Assembly: GCA_019614645.1 (NCBI GenBank)
Contig: JABWDB010000007.1
Location: forward strand, 5,593,501-5,657,500
DNA from: Stratiolaelaps scimitus
Taxonomy: Eukaryota > Arthropoda > Arachnida > Mesostigmata > Laelapidae
Reading direction: 5' to 3'
DNA: 64,000 nucleotides
This document shows positions 52,441-63,470 of this stretch, in pieces. Each line of letters starts with the position of its first letter. Within the stretch, counting starts at the first letter, position 1. A program made the position numbers and the translations under genes. The notes under the pieces were generated by a model. It did no database searches, was not told the origin of the DNA, and saw only the letters and a program-made list of their open reading frames with translations.

Positions 52441-52776
52441 ACGCCAATGAGAAAGCAATGAAAGTGTCATACACACGTCAATGTAATATTCGTCTTTTGC
52501 TAACAGCACAGTCCGTGTCGACCATGTTAATGGAAGTGACCATGAAGAGCGATGAGGAGTCCACCTGTAAAATAGATAATGAGATATGACGTACGGATTA
52601 CTACGATATTGAGGAACGATAAGATATAATTACGATTTTTGGTAATCAGAACTCCATCGATGATGCCAAGGATGTTGATCGGCTACCCTGAGCAAAACCG
52701 ATACGAACACCGGATATTCTGGCCGAGCATCAACAGTAAAAGAAAAAAACCAACAGCTATATTAACAAACCATTGT

Positions 52777-52818
52777 CTAACTAACTAACTAACTAATTAG
52801 CTAGCTAGCTAACTAACT
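52777..52818. repeat. CTAA/TAGC tetranucleotide array
   Basis: CTAA repeats pass through AATTAGCTAGCTAGCT into further CTAA units. The centre is palindromic. Confidence 0.9.
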
Positions 52819-53257
52819 CTGTTAAGCTATATTCCCCTTCTCACACTGAGATGAGTGTTGGGATAAACGGATGGCTACCATACGCCCCAAAGACGGTCCG
52901 GAGTACGCATTATGAATAAATAACAATAATTAAATAATAATAATGATATTTAATAATAAGTAGCGTAGGCATGATATTGAAGCAGCGTACGATGTGTGCG
53001 AGAGATATAACCTAGAGCATTGAGAGGGGAGTCCGTGCAAGATAGCCTAAACGATGTAGATCGTCAGGCGTCTGTCGGCGTCGGATGCGCACGTAATTAC
53101 GTACTGACGCTGAAAATGACTTCATTCTCACACGTTGAAGGTTTAGAAGCTTGATAATTGAGTAATAACTGAAGCAGAGGTCGTTAGACGATTACCAGCA
53201 AGATTGAAATGAGACGAACAGCTGCTAAAAACCCTACGAATTTTAGTACTCCAAATT

Positions 53258-53279
53258 AATATATATATATATATATATA
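53258..53279. repeat. (TA)n microsatellite
   Basis: TA run of about 21 bp. Confidence 0.95.
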
Positions 53280-54515
53280 GCGAAAACGAATAAGAGAGGT
53301 TTGCGCACTTTGACTGTGCACGCCGCCCGTTGCACTCCTGAGATGATGATGTAACGGTGACGACTGTTATGTACATAATATATATTAAATATTTAGTGAC
53401 AAACTTCCTAGAAACAAAGCGACAAGATGCGTGCAACCACGCTTATACACAACAACAACAACAACAGCAGCATTTACAATATAACGAGCAGCAAAGGCGA
53501 AATAAAAGAGATTAAATAAATCTTGTCGATGCTGAGCGAAGAAGAAGAAGTATGAAGAGTGAACTGAAAAAAAAAACAATAACAAGAACAATAGTAATAA
53601 TAATAATTATTTATGTTGATCATTGCGTATTATTTATTATTGGTATATTTATAATGATTATACCAATAATGATTATTACAACAATATATATATATAGATG
53701 CAATAAGGAGTGACGGTACTGCTACAAGGCTGATGATAATAAAGAAAAAATTAATTATGATGATAATAATAATAATAATAATAATAATGATGATGCAAAC
53801 ACGCGTACTGTGAGTGAATTACTGAGACGCTAAAAGAAGACAACTCGTTGTTGAATAGTATAAATAAATAAAGCTAATGGTAATATATAAATATATAACA
53901 TACTATTAATAATGGAATGATAATGATGATAATAAATTATTACATAATTATTATGATAGTTATTATAAATCTTAATGATTACTATTACATGATTATTATT
54001 ATTATTAATAATAATAATAGTACGAATATTAGAATACTGTGAAGGTAATTATTGCTATTACAATTATTACTATGATACTACGAGTAATTCCGTATCCACA
54101 CAGCCGACGGTGAACTTGTGATTGGAACGACGTACTATGAATTAGTACGTGAATTAATTCGTTGAGACGACTAATTAATTGATCGATTGACTAACTAGCT
54201 GACCCGATAAGGATGAGCTGAGCTGATGATAACGATGGTGGTCGACGCTTTTCTGGTTTAAAACAAAGCGGTTCAATGTTTAAAGCAAGCAGATGCATGA
54301 AGAGCAAAAACTTGTTTGATGAAATGATAATGAAAATAATAAAACAGGCTGAAGCAAAGAATGGTGAAATTGCCCAACGTGTTAATATGTCTTGTACTTA
54401 GATTTTGTAAGGTAACACGACCTTCGGGTAGACAAATAGTTAGTGGTGGAATGAAATTCGTGATCATATATTGAATTGGGGTTTTGCAAAGCAGAGAAAC
54501 AACAGAACGATAAAG

Positions 54516-54540
54516 ATATATATATATATATATATATATA
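54516..54540. repeat. (TA)n microsatellite
   Basis: TA run of about 25 bp following GATAAAG. Confidence 0.95.
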
Positions 54541-55923
54541 CAGTAGCACGCGTACATACTATTGTACGTTATTGCATGTAGCACACGTTGTTCCTGCTTC
54601 GATGTATGTAGTATATCTGTGTCAACTGCAAATCGAATGGACAAAACGGGCACCGTATCTCTCACGGTGACTGGCCAAACGATTCGGTTTGACGCCGCTC
54701 CTATACCCGAGAATTTGTGCAGAGTAGGAGGCCTCAGTGCACGCGTCCAGTGGCATACGGGTAGAGATGAACGTCATAGACGGACGTCAAAAAATACTGT
54801 CGGGTCCCGCGGTGGTCTAGGGGACTTTTCTCGAGGAGGGGCATTTTAGCGGAACACATGGACACCCCAGAGTCGGCTCAGCCACCAAAGTATCAGAGTG
54901 GACAGATGGTGGCTATCGTGTAGATCTACTCGGACTCTCGAAACCGATAGCTGGCGAGGAGAGCTCAAGTCGGAACGCGAAGCGGTCGAGAGACTACCCA
55001 GCCGCTGAAGCTGGAGGACTGTAGACGGCTGGCGACTACTACTGCTGCTACTACTCGAAAGCGGCAGTATTAAGGATGAGGGTGGGGTAAGGGATGCACT
55101 GGAGGCGCGCGCACCGGCCGTGTGCAGGACGGGAGATGTGCGGCGACTACTCGAGTGGATGCGGGAGCTGGCTAGCGGAGATCCTCTTGGCGGTCGGCAA
55201 CGAAGGCCGATGAACGCTAAGGGGACCGGCCCACCAACCGGAAGGCTGCAAGCGTCAAGTCAACGACGTGGCTGGCATCCGATCAGAGAGGACGCGACGC
55301 GGACGCGGCTGGGGTCGCCATCCGCCGCTACCACCACCACCAACTACCACAACGACTACTGCACAGAAGCGTTGCGGCAACGCCGCCCTGTATTGGGAGA
55401 GCGCGAGGGGGGTCCATGGGGATCTAGTAGTATCGGATGAAGCAGTGTGGCAGAGCAGAGTGAAGCCGAGGAGAGGAGACGCCCGATGACGGGAGGTACA
55501 GTATGGTCAGAAGTGCGATCGGATAGACTGACTGACTGAGTGAGTTATTTATGTTCATCTTTTCGTTTGCGCACCGCCTACTGGCCTTCTACCAGTGGTT
55601 CAATGAAGTCCATCGGTTACAACACTGTGATCTATTACTGGTCAGAAACACAAAGAAGATTGGAAGTTGGCGTCTTGGTCCTTCGAACAGAATGAGTTCA
55701 CACATTTGTTTGGCTCTTGTCAATTTCAGGAACGACGATAACAACGGCAATAAGTCGAGGCCGGAGCTAGTGAAACATTAAATATATCGATAGAATGCAT
55801 GAAAAAATGAACTGAGCCTTAGCACACGCTGGGAGATGGGAGACACGTGGTCGGTCCCGGGAAAGATAACAAACAATGATAATTGGTCCTTCGATGCAAT
55901 ATATATATATATATATAAGGTTG

Positions 55924-56009
55924 TACTGATACTGGTAATCCACGAATCGGAAATCCCATATATATATATATATATGGGATTTCCAATTCGTGGATTACCA
56001 GTATCAGTA
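55924..56009. repeat. Large TA-centred palindrome with 34-bp arms
   Basis: The left arm (55924-55957, starting TACTGATACTGGTAATCCAC) and right arm (55976-56009) are reverse complements except for one C/T difference. They surround an 18-bp alternating TA core. Further TA runs flank both outer ends. A partial third arm copy lies at 56041-56061 (GGATTTCCAATTCGTGGATT) and a fourth fragment at 56140-56154 (GGATTACCAGTATCA). This looks like a fold-back or miniature inverted-repeat element that has been copied locally; it could extrude as a cruciform. Confidence 0.85.
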
Positions 56010-56095
56010 TATATATATATATATTTTTTTTTTTTATATTGGATTTCCAATTCGTGGATTAAAAAAAATTTTCCGGGCTGACCCACAGCCAACAT

Positions 56096-57199
56096 TTAAC
56101 ATCCACTGTACAACTGCTCTCGGCATTGCTTCATAAGACGGATTACCAGTATCATTACTACTAATCTCAACCGTGGAATACGATCAGACGAAACTGTTGC
56201 GGTTGCCTGACGGTTAAATGCGGTCGAGCGTGACTTAATGAAGTCGGCTGGGTCAGGATGAATATAAGGATGGCAATATCCTCTGCCGAGCTGATTAACA
56301 GTGGCCAGTTTCTGCCACCCAACGAAAGCGGAGACCAATGTGAAAGCTACATACCAACTCATAAAGCGATGCCAGCTGAAAATTGCACTCAATGCAGAAA
56401 AGCCATCATGAATAGAATCCGAGAAACATGACATGCCACGATAGGAACTGCTCAGTTTGCTTAGTTTTTTGTGGTCTGACGCCTGCCTTGCATTAGCGCA
56501 TAAATTATATTTATGGTAGCGTTTGTACAACCTAACAGATCGTATCATCCAGCACAAAGCATCATGGTTTTGTATACACAAGCTAAATCTTATAAATTCT
56601 TTAATAACTATAATAATACCCTAATAAGAAAACAATAACTCTATAGATACTATATAATGAAGAAGTTCCTTCTCTCCGAGTTTTTCTTTGTTTTATTTAG
56701 TTATGCAAGTTTATACTGTTACACTGCTATGTATAATAGCATAACTCATTTGTTCTAAATGCTCGAAGGTGCCGACTTGGCTTCTCTTCTTTTATACTGC
56801 AGATCCTGTCATAGTTACTATGCTAGATATGCATAGACATGCTTGACTGTTGATACATCTGTTGCGTTCCCTGCTTACTTTCCACATTGGTGTCCCCTGC
56901 TCTAGACAGATTCCACCGCTTTGGCACTGAAAAATCCCGATGAATATTGGCCAGTTCCCCTTTATTAAATGTAATACCCTGTTTATAGGCAGTGTGTCCT
57001 CAAACAACGCGCACCTATTTCGACGTCTCTCTCGATGTGTGATCTACCTGCAAATTAAGAAGCCAAGTTTCTCGTCGACAAAGAGAGCCCCAAAGGTTCT
57101 TTCTAAAGGCGAGTTTCACTCAGTCCAGAGCGGCTAGATGTGCACCAGATACCTCTATGCCAGTTGAGTTGGCAAAGGCTCAGGATTGCTCGTAACGGA
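56096..57199. other. No supported gene
   Basis: A 161-codon minus-strand frame (56096-56581) with one hydrophobic stretch matches no family I recognise; a frame of this length is not unexpected by chance in 64 kb. The rest is AT-rich. Minus-strand codons at 56792-57007 may belong to the decayed retroelement to the right. Confidence 0.4.
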
Positions 57200-58400
57200 A
57201 GAGAGTTTATGGGTTGTTAATCGAGGTGGCAGACACTAAGGGTTTACGTACGTTCTCCTTCATATGACTACTGGACGCCTTCCCGCTTAGGGTTAATGTG
57301 GTACCTAAGTACGTAAATCTGTTTCCATGTCCTAAGTGTTGTCATTGCAAGCGGAATGCATCGGATTCCATTCAGACTTGCCGCCTTGGCTGAGCTTCAT
57401 GGCTAGTCATTTCTGTGTGGGAATTTGCACCGCACTATTTATGTGGCGTAGAAGGCGCAGATAGTTGCTAACACGTCGTGATAGTTCGCAGCTATGTAAT
57501 GTGCACAGCTGTGGCCCATTTTAATAGTCGTATTATGACCTTCGCCACGCATGCGATGGTTTAGGAGGTAACTACAGCAGAACTTAGGGATGGAGATTGA
57601 ATAAACAGTCCGGCAATCGCAGGTTGGAACTCCTGCCGTGGCCTAAGAAAGTGTGAATTTTGCCTTTCGACATTCATCATAGTGATGTCACACGGATAAG
57701 TGCCGAAAAGTGTCTGATGACAGAAGCGCTGAGGTGGTGAGCCGACAACGAACAAAAAATGATGACGTTTACTGATAGATGCCTGCCCATTATTATCTTA
57801 TACAGTGTACCACTAGTGGCGGCAGCCAGAAGAGAAATTAGTAGTGGACAAAGGTGCTTCCGGGGAAGAATCCGTTTGTCTGCTCTACAGACTTGTGGTT
57901 AATCGCTGCGTCCTCTGTTATACTGGTATCCGATTATGGCCCGTCCCTGACTCGACTACATATGTTCGTTGGGACTTCATGTTGTTCCAGGTTGTCAAAA
58001 ACGCGAGTGCATAGACGAAATCCGAATGCAGTCAAGGAATCTACGAATGCACTTTTTTCAATGTCATGCAGAAGGGTCAAGAGCGTCGACACGGTACGCT
58101 GCGTTGCTCGGAACCGGTGCTGATTGTCCGGTGGTGCGTCCTTGTGATTAGGATATGGGGCTAACCGACCTATGAAATTACTTGTCCGAATTTTGTGGAT
58201 GTTACTTTCCTTTGCTAACCTCCATCATGATGTTGGTCTCTAATGTGCCGGTACTTGTTATGTGGAAGGGATTTGTCCAACAAGGAACAAGCACAAGCCT
58301 TACTCAAAACGTCCGTTCATTGGTCATCCGAGCCGGGGGATTTACTCTTCCTCAGGCCAACCTCTTGAGTATAGAGTTACACAAGAAGGCTGAGTGTTGT
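57200..58400 (-). pseudogene. Heavily decayed non-LTR reverse transcriptase
   Basis: Minus-strand translation in shifting frames gives, from right to left, EEVGLRKSKSPGSDD near 58350-58310 (family pattern 'LKxGKSPGxDG') and HRFRATQRTVSTLLTLLHDI near 58105-58050 (pattern 'Q-x-G-F-R-x-x-x-S-T...LL'). AFVDSLTAFGFRLCTRVFDN follows near 58040-57975, where active copies have 'FxDxxxAFDxV', then LEQHEVPTN. Much further on is SLNGIRCIPLAMTTLRTW near 57375-57320, like the 'LNGxxIP' segment after the palm. There are many stops, and the catalytic box is not intact. I call it a remnant of a retrotransposon; the clade cannot be named. Confidence 0.45.
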
Positions 58401-61400
58401 TTGTAGCCATTGAAATGGGTCTTCAGCGATATGGATCCACTGGATGCGGCTTGTTTACTCCTTGCGTCATTCAAAACCAAAGATACAGCTGCTCATTCGC
58501 GTTTCGCATGAACGCTCTTTCTGTCTCACTCGCTGCCATGTCGCGTGTCTCAATGCGCATTAAGTAATGAACTATTCAAATAGTTATCGTATCCATGCGG
58601 TCCGGGCCGAATAGAAGCTAATTGTCCTTCTTGGTCTTCGACCATTCGGACTGTGTGAGTGAGTGAATCTTGTCGCAGCCATTTGTCCCATGAGGTCTTG
58701 CCTTGGGGCGTCTCGATACGGAGAACCTCTATTTACAATGGTGGTATTTCGCTATCCCCTACAGTGACATTTACGTCAACTCGATCATGTTGAGTTATTG
58801 ATCCTTTGCTAAGATCGTGTTCTCCGCCCAAGAATTGAACGTTGGTATCTGGACTGCAGCTCTATATACGTATAAAAGGCAGGCGCTCAAAGAAGATTCA
58901 CAGATCAGTGTGTCGACAATGTTGTCAACTACTGTCAACGGGGGACAACGGGATGGATAGAATGTGGTATCACAGAGCGAATGTATAAAGTGGCTTCACA
59001 TTTGCTAATGGGTGGTACCTTAATGAAATGTATGGCACTGAGTGAGTGATCGCATTACTGCGGGCATATGGTGAAGATTTAGTCTCAATCTACAATCCGC
59101 TGTAAACGCATCAAATACACAGGTACCACAGCTTCCCGCCATCTCCGAGACTTCAGGGAACACGCTCCCGCGACCCCGTGAAGGAAAGCAAGTTCACTTA
59201 CAATGGCTAGAAGTGTCTTTAGTGAAGTTTAGGCCCCTCTATGTTATCGTGGACCTTAGATCACACATCAACTATTAACTTCGCTGTAAGGGCGAAGTCA
59301 ATAGTTGATGTGTTCAAGCGACCTACTGAAACCATCACGGCAACATTTATTTAGCGCCCGTTGTTTTTAACGGAAACATCCTACGTCTACCTTTTTGCTC
59401 GTTGTCATCGGTTGCATTCTCCACTACTACTCTGGAACCATGTCAATTGTGCCGCATCTTGTAGACTAATCACGCATTTGAGAAGGCCTTTGTATATATA
59501 AATAATTGCAAATAGAGTTGATCACTTCATGACAATCCCACCATTTCATGCATTCACTCATCCCGCCAAGCTAATACACCGCTGTGTATATTATGCGATA
59601 TCTAATATCAGCAAAGTAAATTACACTGGGCCCGTTCGGGGTAAACCATACGTTTAGCGTTGCTCTTACAATAGGTGCCTCGCGATAATAGTGGTAAATG
59701 GTTTGCCATGCAGGCGATTTGCGTCTGGGCAGTACTTACCTCGATTAGGTGTGAACTCGCCCGCATGCATGACGGATGTGCAGGATGTACCTACTATGAA
59801 CGAGACCGGTCATCCCCCTAGGGGCTAAGGCCTAGTTTTCATGTGTATTGGTTTGGCATAGCAAGTTCTTCGGTGAGCCAGAACATCGCTCGGTGCCCAA
59901 CTTGGCACTTTTTCTTTTGGCCTCGCGATCAACTAATAATACATAGCTCAGTAGACTCCAACCGCGACCACGGCGAGTTCGACCATTAACGCGACGAAAA
60001 TGATGCGTCATGATTCAATTTCTGACACTCAAGTCATGCTTCCCGCTCGACCTATCGCTCGCCTTTCTATCTTACGTATTTCAAGGCGTAATAAGCAGTT
60101 CCATTGAAAATTTAACGAAGCTGGTGCAGCTGTGAATTTTAACTAGAAAATCATTCCACAATTCGTGATGAAATGAACTAGTGCACGTGTAGAGTACGGC
60201 TAAACCCCATTTAGACATCTGAGAGACAATTAATTAGAATATTAATAATAAAATAAAACCAAAAACCCACAACCAGACAAAAAATGATCCAGCTTCCAAA
60301 GACGATTCTTCGAAGGAAAGGTACGAGCCCTTAAATGAAATATGAAATAGTTTAGTTTATCACATTGGTTCGTGAGGCATATTTAGTCATTGCGAAAATC
60401 GCTACCGAATCGTGTCAGAAGCACCCACGGATATTCAATGGGTGCCGTTGAATATTCACAGTCACGTAGTCAGGAATAATTTGCCAATTGCGCCATTCAT
60501 TTTTCTCTATCTAGCAAACTTCGTCGAGAAGTTTGGAGATGAAATTATTACAGCCCTTCATCATTTGTATCAGTTTCCAAGGAGTTTTTGTCAGCTGATA
60601 AAGCTTGAACACAATTTTACCATACTGCCAGCTCACTGACAGGATTCTCCTGTGCGTATTTTCAAAAGGAACACTTTTACACGTCATTGATGAGGCCGAC
60701 ATTTAGTTAATTCGGAACCGCTCGGATGGCGCTTACATTTCCTCTGACTCAAGCCGACTATACATTTTTCAAAATTACACCATGCATAATCGATTATACT
60801 TAATAATCGATAACGCTTTACTAATTCGTAATCGTTTAGCAGTCTTGCAGCCAGTATGGTATCGCCTCCGACACACGTACCCACTCGTTTCTCAAGTCGA
60901 CACCTGTGAGTTGAGCCTCGCATTATGAATACTACTAAATAAAATTTACAAGTATCCTTGCATAATCTCACCATATATTTCTTGGTGGGTGAAACCATCA
61001 TGACATTTTCAAATGCACGACAAAGGAATTAATTCCGCTATAGGGACACGTCCCCAATGCGGCCAATCCAGCTTCTCCATCTCCCACGGGCTGTATCTGT
61101 ACGCCTCATTTAGCAGAGCATGCGCTCACACCACACCTCGCTACACAAATGCGTCATCGTCTACCTCGCTGTTCTCGGTATCCGATCGCAGCCACATCGC
61201 TGCGTTTTGGGCCACCCACCAGCCGGCCTAACCGAGCCTGCGTCGCTCCCGATCGTCGACCACCAGCTGGTGTATTGGGTCATGAGTTCTGCAGTTCGCT
61301 GCAGTGATTTTCCGGTGGTAGTACATATGTGGCATTGCCACAGGGAAAAATATCAGAAAAGTCCACACCTCACTGATTCATCGCCATACATTTTGTCACC

Positions 61401-61404
61401 ACAA
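58401..61404. other. No supported gene; repeat-derived sequence likely
   Basis: Contains the hairpin at 59263-59313. Other frames (60412-60639 on +, 60684-61001 on -, 61120-61419 on +) are unassigned. A minus-strand run near 61035-61110 (AHALLNEAYRYSPWEMEKLD) looks protein-like but is short and unidentified. Confidence 0.4.
59263..59313. repeat. Hairpin with 22-bp arms
   Basis: ACACATCAACTATTAACTTC then GC (59263-59284) pairs with GCGAAGTCAATAGTTGATGT then GT (59292-59313). There is one mismatch and a 7-nt loop. The near-perfect 22-bp stem suggests a fold-back repeat; the loop is short for a typical microRNA precursor. Confidence 0.88.
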
Positions 61405-61536
61405 AGCGATCAATTTTGATGCAGGATTCATGTTCTTTACTGCGCTGAGCTTCGAAATGCTTCCCGCTGGAAATGAATGAAAATGTCGCCCTGTGTGGTT
61501 CGCTATTGTACGATTGTCAGCTGATGGTCGGTCATG
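61405..61536. repeat. Diverged direct repeat, copy 1
   Basis: Matches 62203-62341 with scattered substitutions and small indels. Shared segments include AGCGATCAATTTT, CATGTTCTTTACTGCGCTGA, CTTCCCGCTGGAAA and TGTGGTTCGCTATTGT. A further similar patch follows at 61601-61626. It is probably part of an older mobile element or segmental duplication. Confidence 0.85.
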
Positions 61537-62158
61537 TGCCGATCATAGCGAATAGACAGAAGGAGGCAGTGTAATTTGATTACTGCGTGTTTGTCTGTAG
61601 TGTTAATAATGCTTACTCGCCATGATCATTGACTCATATTGCACGTTGAATAAATGTACTCATGAAGACATTCTGAAGCAGAGTCTCTGCTGGCCGCACT
61701 TGAGCGCCTTGTGGTCTTTAAATGGCGTGCACTGTGCAACCTGCTCTGTCTTCCACCCGTTCATATCGACGTATTGCATAACCACGTTATCTATAGGGAT
61801 TCGTCGACATTTTAAGGCATCTTGCACGCTTGCACCGAAAGCAGCAAAGGCCGACATTTAGCGATCGTAGATTTTCCGCGCATATGTCCCGCTCCCACCG
61901 TACGGGTCCTTCGCTGGCAGGTTTCGCCGCTCAGCGTGCATTTGCGCGAGTATATCATACCAGTGGCATGCTCCGTGTCCTTAATTAGGCGTGGCATAGT
62001 TCTCTCCACTCAATTTAGCCCGGGCAGCATCAACGCGGCGGACTGCAGACGCCCAACAGGAGCCGTCAGCCAGTGAGGGACGACAAAAATATGGGACTTA
62101 CACTAAAAGTAAACCGAGTTACCTTTGACGCCTCATTTATAGATATCACGAATACCAT

Positions 62159-62190
<32 letters not shown>

Positions 62191-62202
62191 CATATATTTA
62201 TT
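61537..62202. other. Spacer between the direct repeats; no supported gene
   Basis: Open frames on both strands near 61622-62076 have no recognised domain. A (TA)n run fills 62158-62186. Confidence 0.5.
62158..62186. repeat. (TA)n microsatellite
   Basis: TA run of about 28 bp immediately before copy 2 of the direct repeat. Confidence 0.95.
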
Positions 62203-62341
62203 AGCGATCAATTTTAATGCAGGATCCATGTTCTTTACTGCGCTGAGCTTCTGACTTCGAAACGCTTCCCGCTGGAAACGAATGAACATGTCGCCATATG
62301 TGGTTCGCTATTGTGCTATTGTCAACTGATGGTCGGCCATG
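62203..62341. repeat. Diverged direct repeat, copy 2
   Basis: Second copy of the element at 61405-61536, about 800 bp away in the same orientation, with a matching outer patch at 62363-62388 (ATGCTTGCTCGCTATGAT). The mariner element begins about 20 bp further on, so it probably inserted next to or inside this repeat. Confidence 0.85.
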
Positions 62342-62409
62342 AATGTTCGTTAAGAAGAAGGTCGTTAAGAATGCTTGCTCGCTATGATGATGATGATGGG
62401 CGATTTTTA

Positions 62410-63470
62410 GGTTTTTTGACCCAAAAAAACCGCACATATATAAATTTCAATATCGGCCAAACTAAGAAAGTTAAAATAAGGATTTTTTTAGTATGGCTTA
62501 GAGTTATGCACCTCTTTTATTTACACACTGGTCCCAGAGTTCTGGCAGCCTTCTAACGTCTAAGTATGCACCATTTCTATTACCATTTATTACTTCGTTA
62601 TTTAGGGCCTCTCGGAGTAAATAGATGTTTGCACACCTTTTGCCGCCTGTAACCCTCTTTTATCGTTGGAAGCAACCGTAGTCACACGAGCTCAACTCGG
62701 GAGAATGGGGGGGGGGTTGTGCCATCGCTCAATCTTGTTGGCCTTAAGCCAGGACGTAATTTCATTGCTACGATGTGCCCTAGCATTGTCATCGAGCAGC
62801 CACGCTCGGTGTTTCCTATCGCCATGCCAATTATTCATGAGTCCCTTCAAGAACTCGAGATATCGTGCCGAGTCCATTTTTTCTTTTGGGCCCAATATCT
62901 CGTAGTAGCAAACTCCGTTGAAATCCGTGGCAAGTACTACCATTGCTTTAGGCTCGAATCTATTTGGTACTGCTGCCGCCATTGCCTGTCCACCTGGTCG
63001 TAGCCACTGTTTCACTTGATCTTTTTCCGGCCCCTATACATATAGGCTGACCCATATATCGTCCACTGCAACGGTATGCGACTCTTTTGCTGCCTATATA
63101 TCTTCAAATTATCTCGCGAACACTCCTCATGCATTTTCAGATGGCCAGGTACGAGTTCATGAGTGACCCATTTTGCATTTTTTCTGCATCCTTAGATTAT
63201 TTTTAATAATTCGACGACATGTTCTAGCCGACAAAGTCGTCAATGACCAAGCTCTAGTTTCCTCAAAAGCGTTTTCGATCATTTCGAGCTGTTCGTCGAA
63301 TCGAGATTCGGGAGGGGATGGGCGCCCTCGATGTTCATCAATGCCCCAGTCGCCTCGCCAAAGCCGCGCACACCACTGGGAGACCTGTCGTCGAGGGCAT
63401 TATGACTATGCACACTAACCAATTTTCGATGGATTTCAGATGGACATTTCTGCGGTTTTTTGGGTCAACC
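62410..63470 (-). mobile_element. Mariner (DD34D) transposon, nearly complete but inactive
   Basis: The right end (63451-63470), read on the minus strand, is GGTTGACCCAAAAAACCGCA. The left end (62410-62434) is the same sequence with four extra T and one extra A. Both ends abut TA (62408-62409 and 63471-63472), the expected TA target duplication. The 1061-bp element encodes a transposase relic on the minus strand. Full-length mariners are usually near 1.3 kb; the coding match starts almost at the right inverted repeat and lacks the first helix-turn-helix, so an internal deletion near the 5' end is likely. A cut-and-paste element of this type needs only its transposase and the two end repeats. 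Confidence 0.88.
62505..63405 (-). pseudogene. Mariner-family transposase pseudogene
   Basis: Read right to left on the minus strand, WGIDEHRGRPSPPESRFDEQ and LEMIENAFEETRAWSLTTLS give the linker and second DNA-binding helix region. KWVTHELVPGHLK follows in another frame. VDDIWVSLY supplies the first catalytic aspartate, then QWLRPGGQAMA, FEPKAMVVLATDFNGVCYYE and EILGPKEKMDSARYLEFLKG. WLLDDNARAHRS carries the second aspartate. A C10 run then shifts the frame before HSPELSSCDYGCF, which carries the third aspartate in the CDY position, giving DD34D spacing if the frame is followed. The C-terminal part RLPELWDQCVNKRGA is still readable. Several stops and at least three frame changes show it is dead. 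The longest intact piece is 107 codons (62692-63015). Confidence 0.88.

Larger units (their letters stand above)
48393..55923. other. AC-rich to AT-rich sequence without a recognised gene
   Basis: From 48.4 to 53.6 kb the + strand is often A- and C-rich, with an AAC/AAT array at 52376-52440. From 53.6 to 54.2 kb it is very AT-rich, with many AAT/ATT runs and small inverted repeats. From 54.6 to 55.5 kb it is GC-richer, with unassigned + strand frames (for example 55120-55440). A proline-rich frame at 49392-49577 is a CCG/CCA triplet run read as protein. No domain was recognised. Confidence 0.5.
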
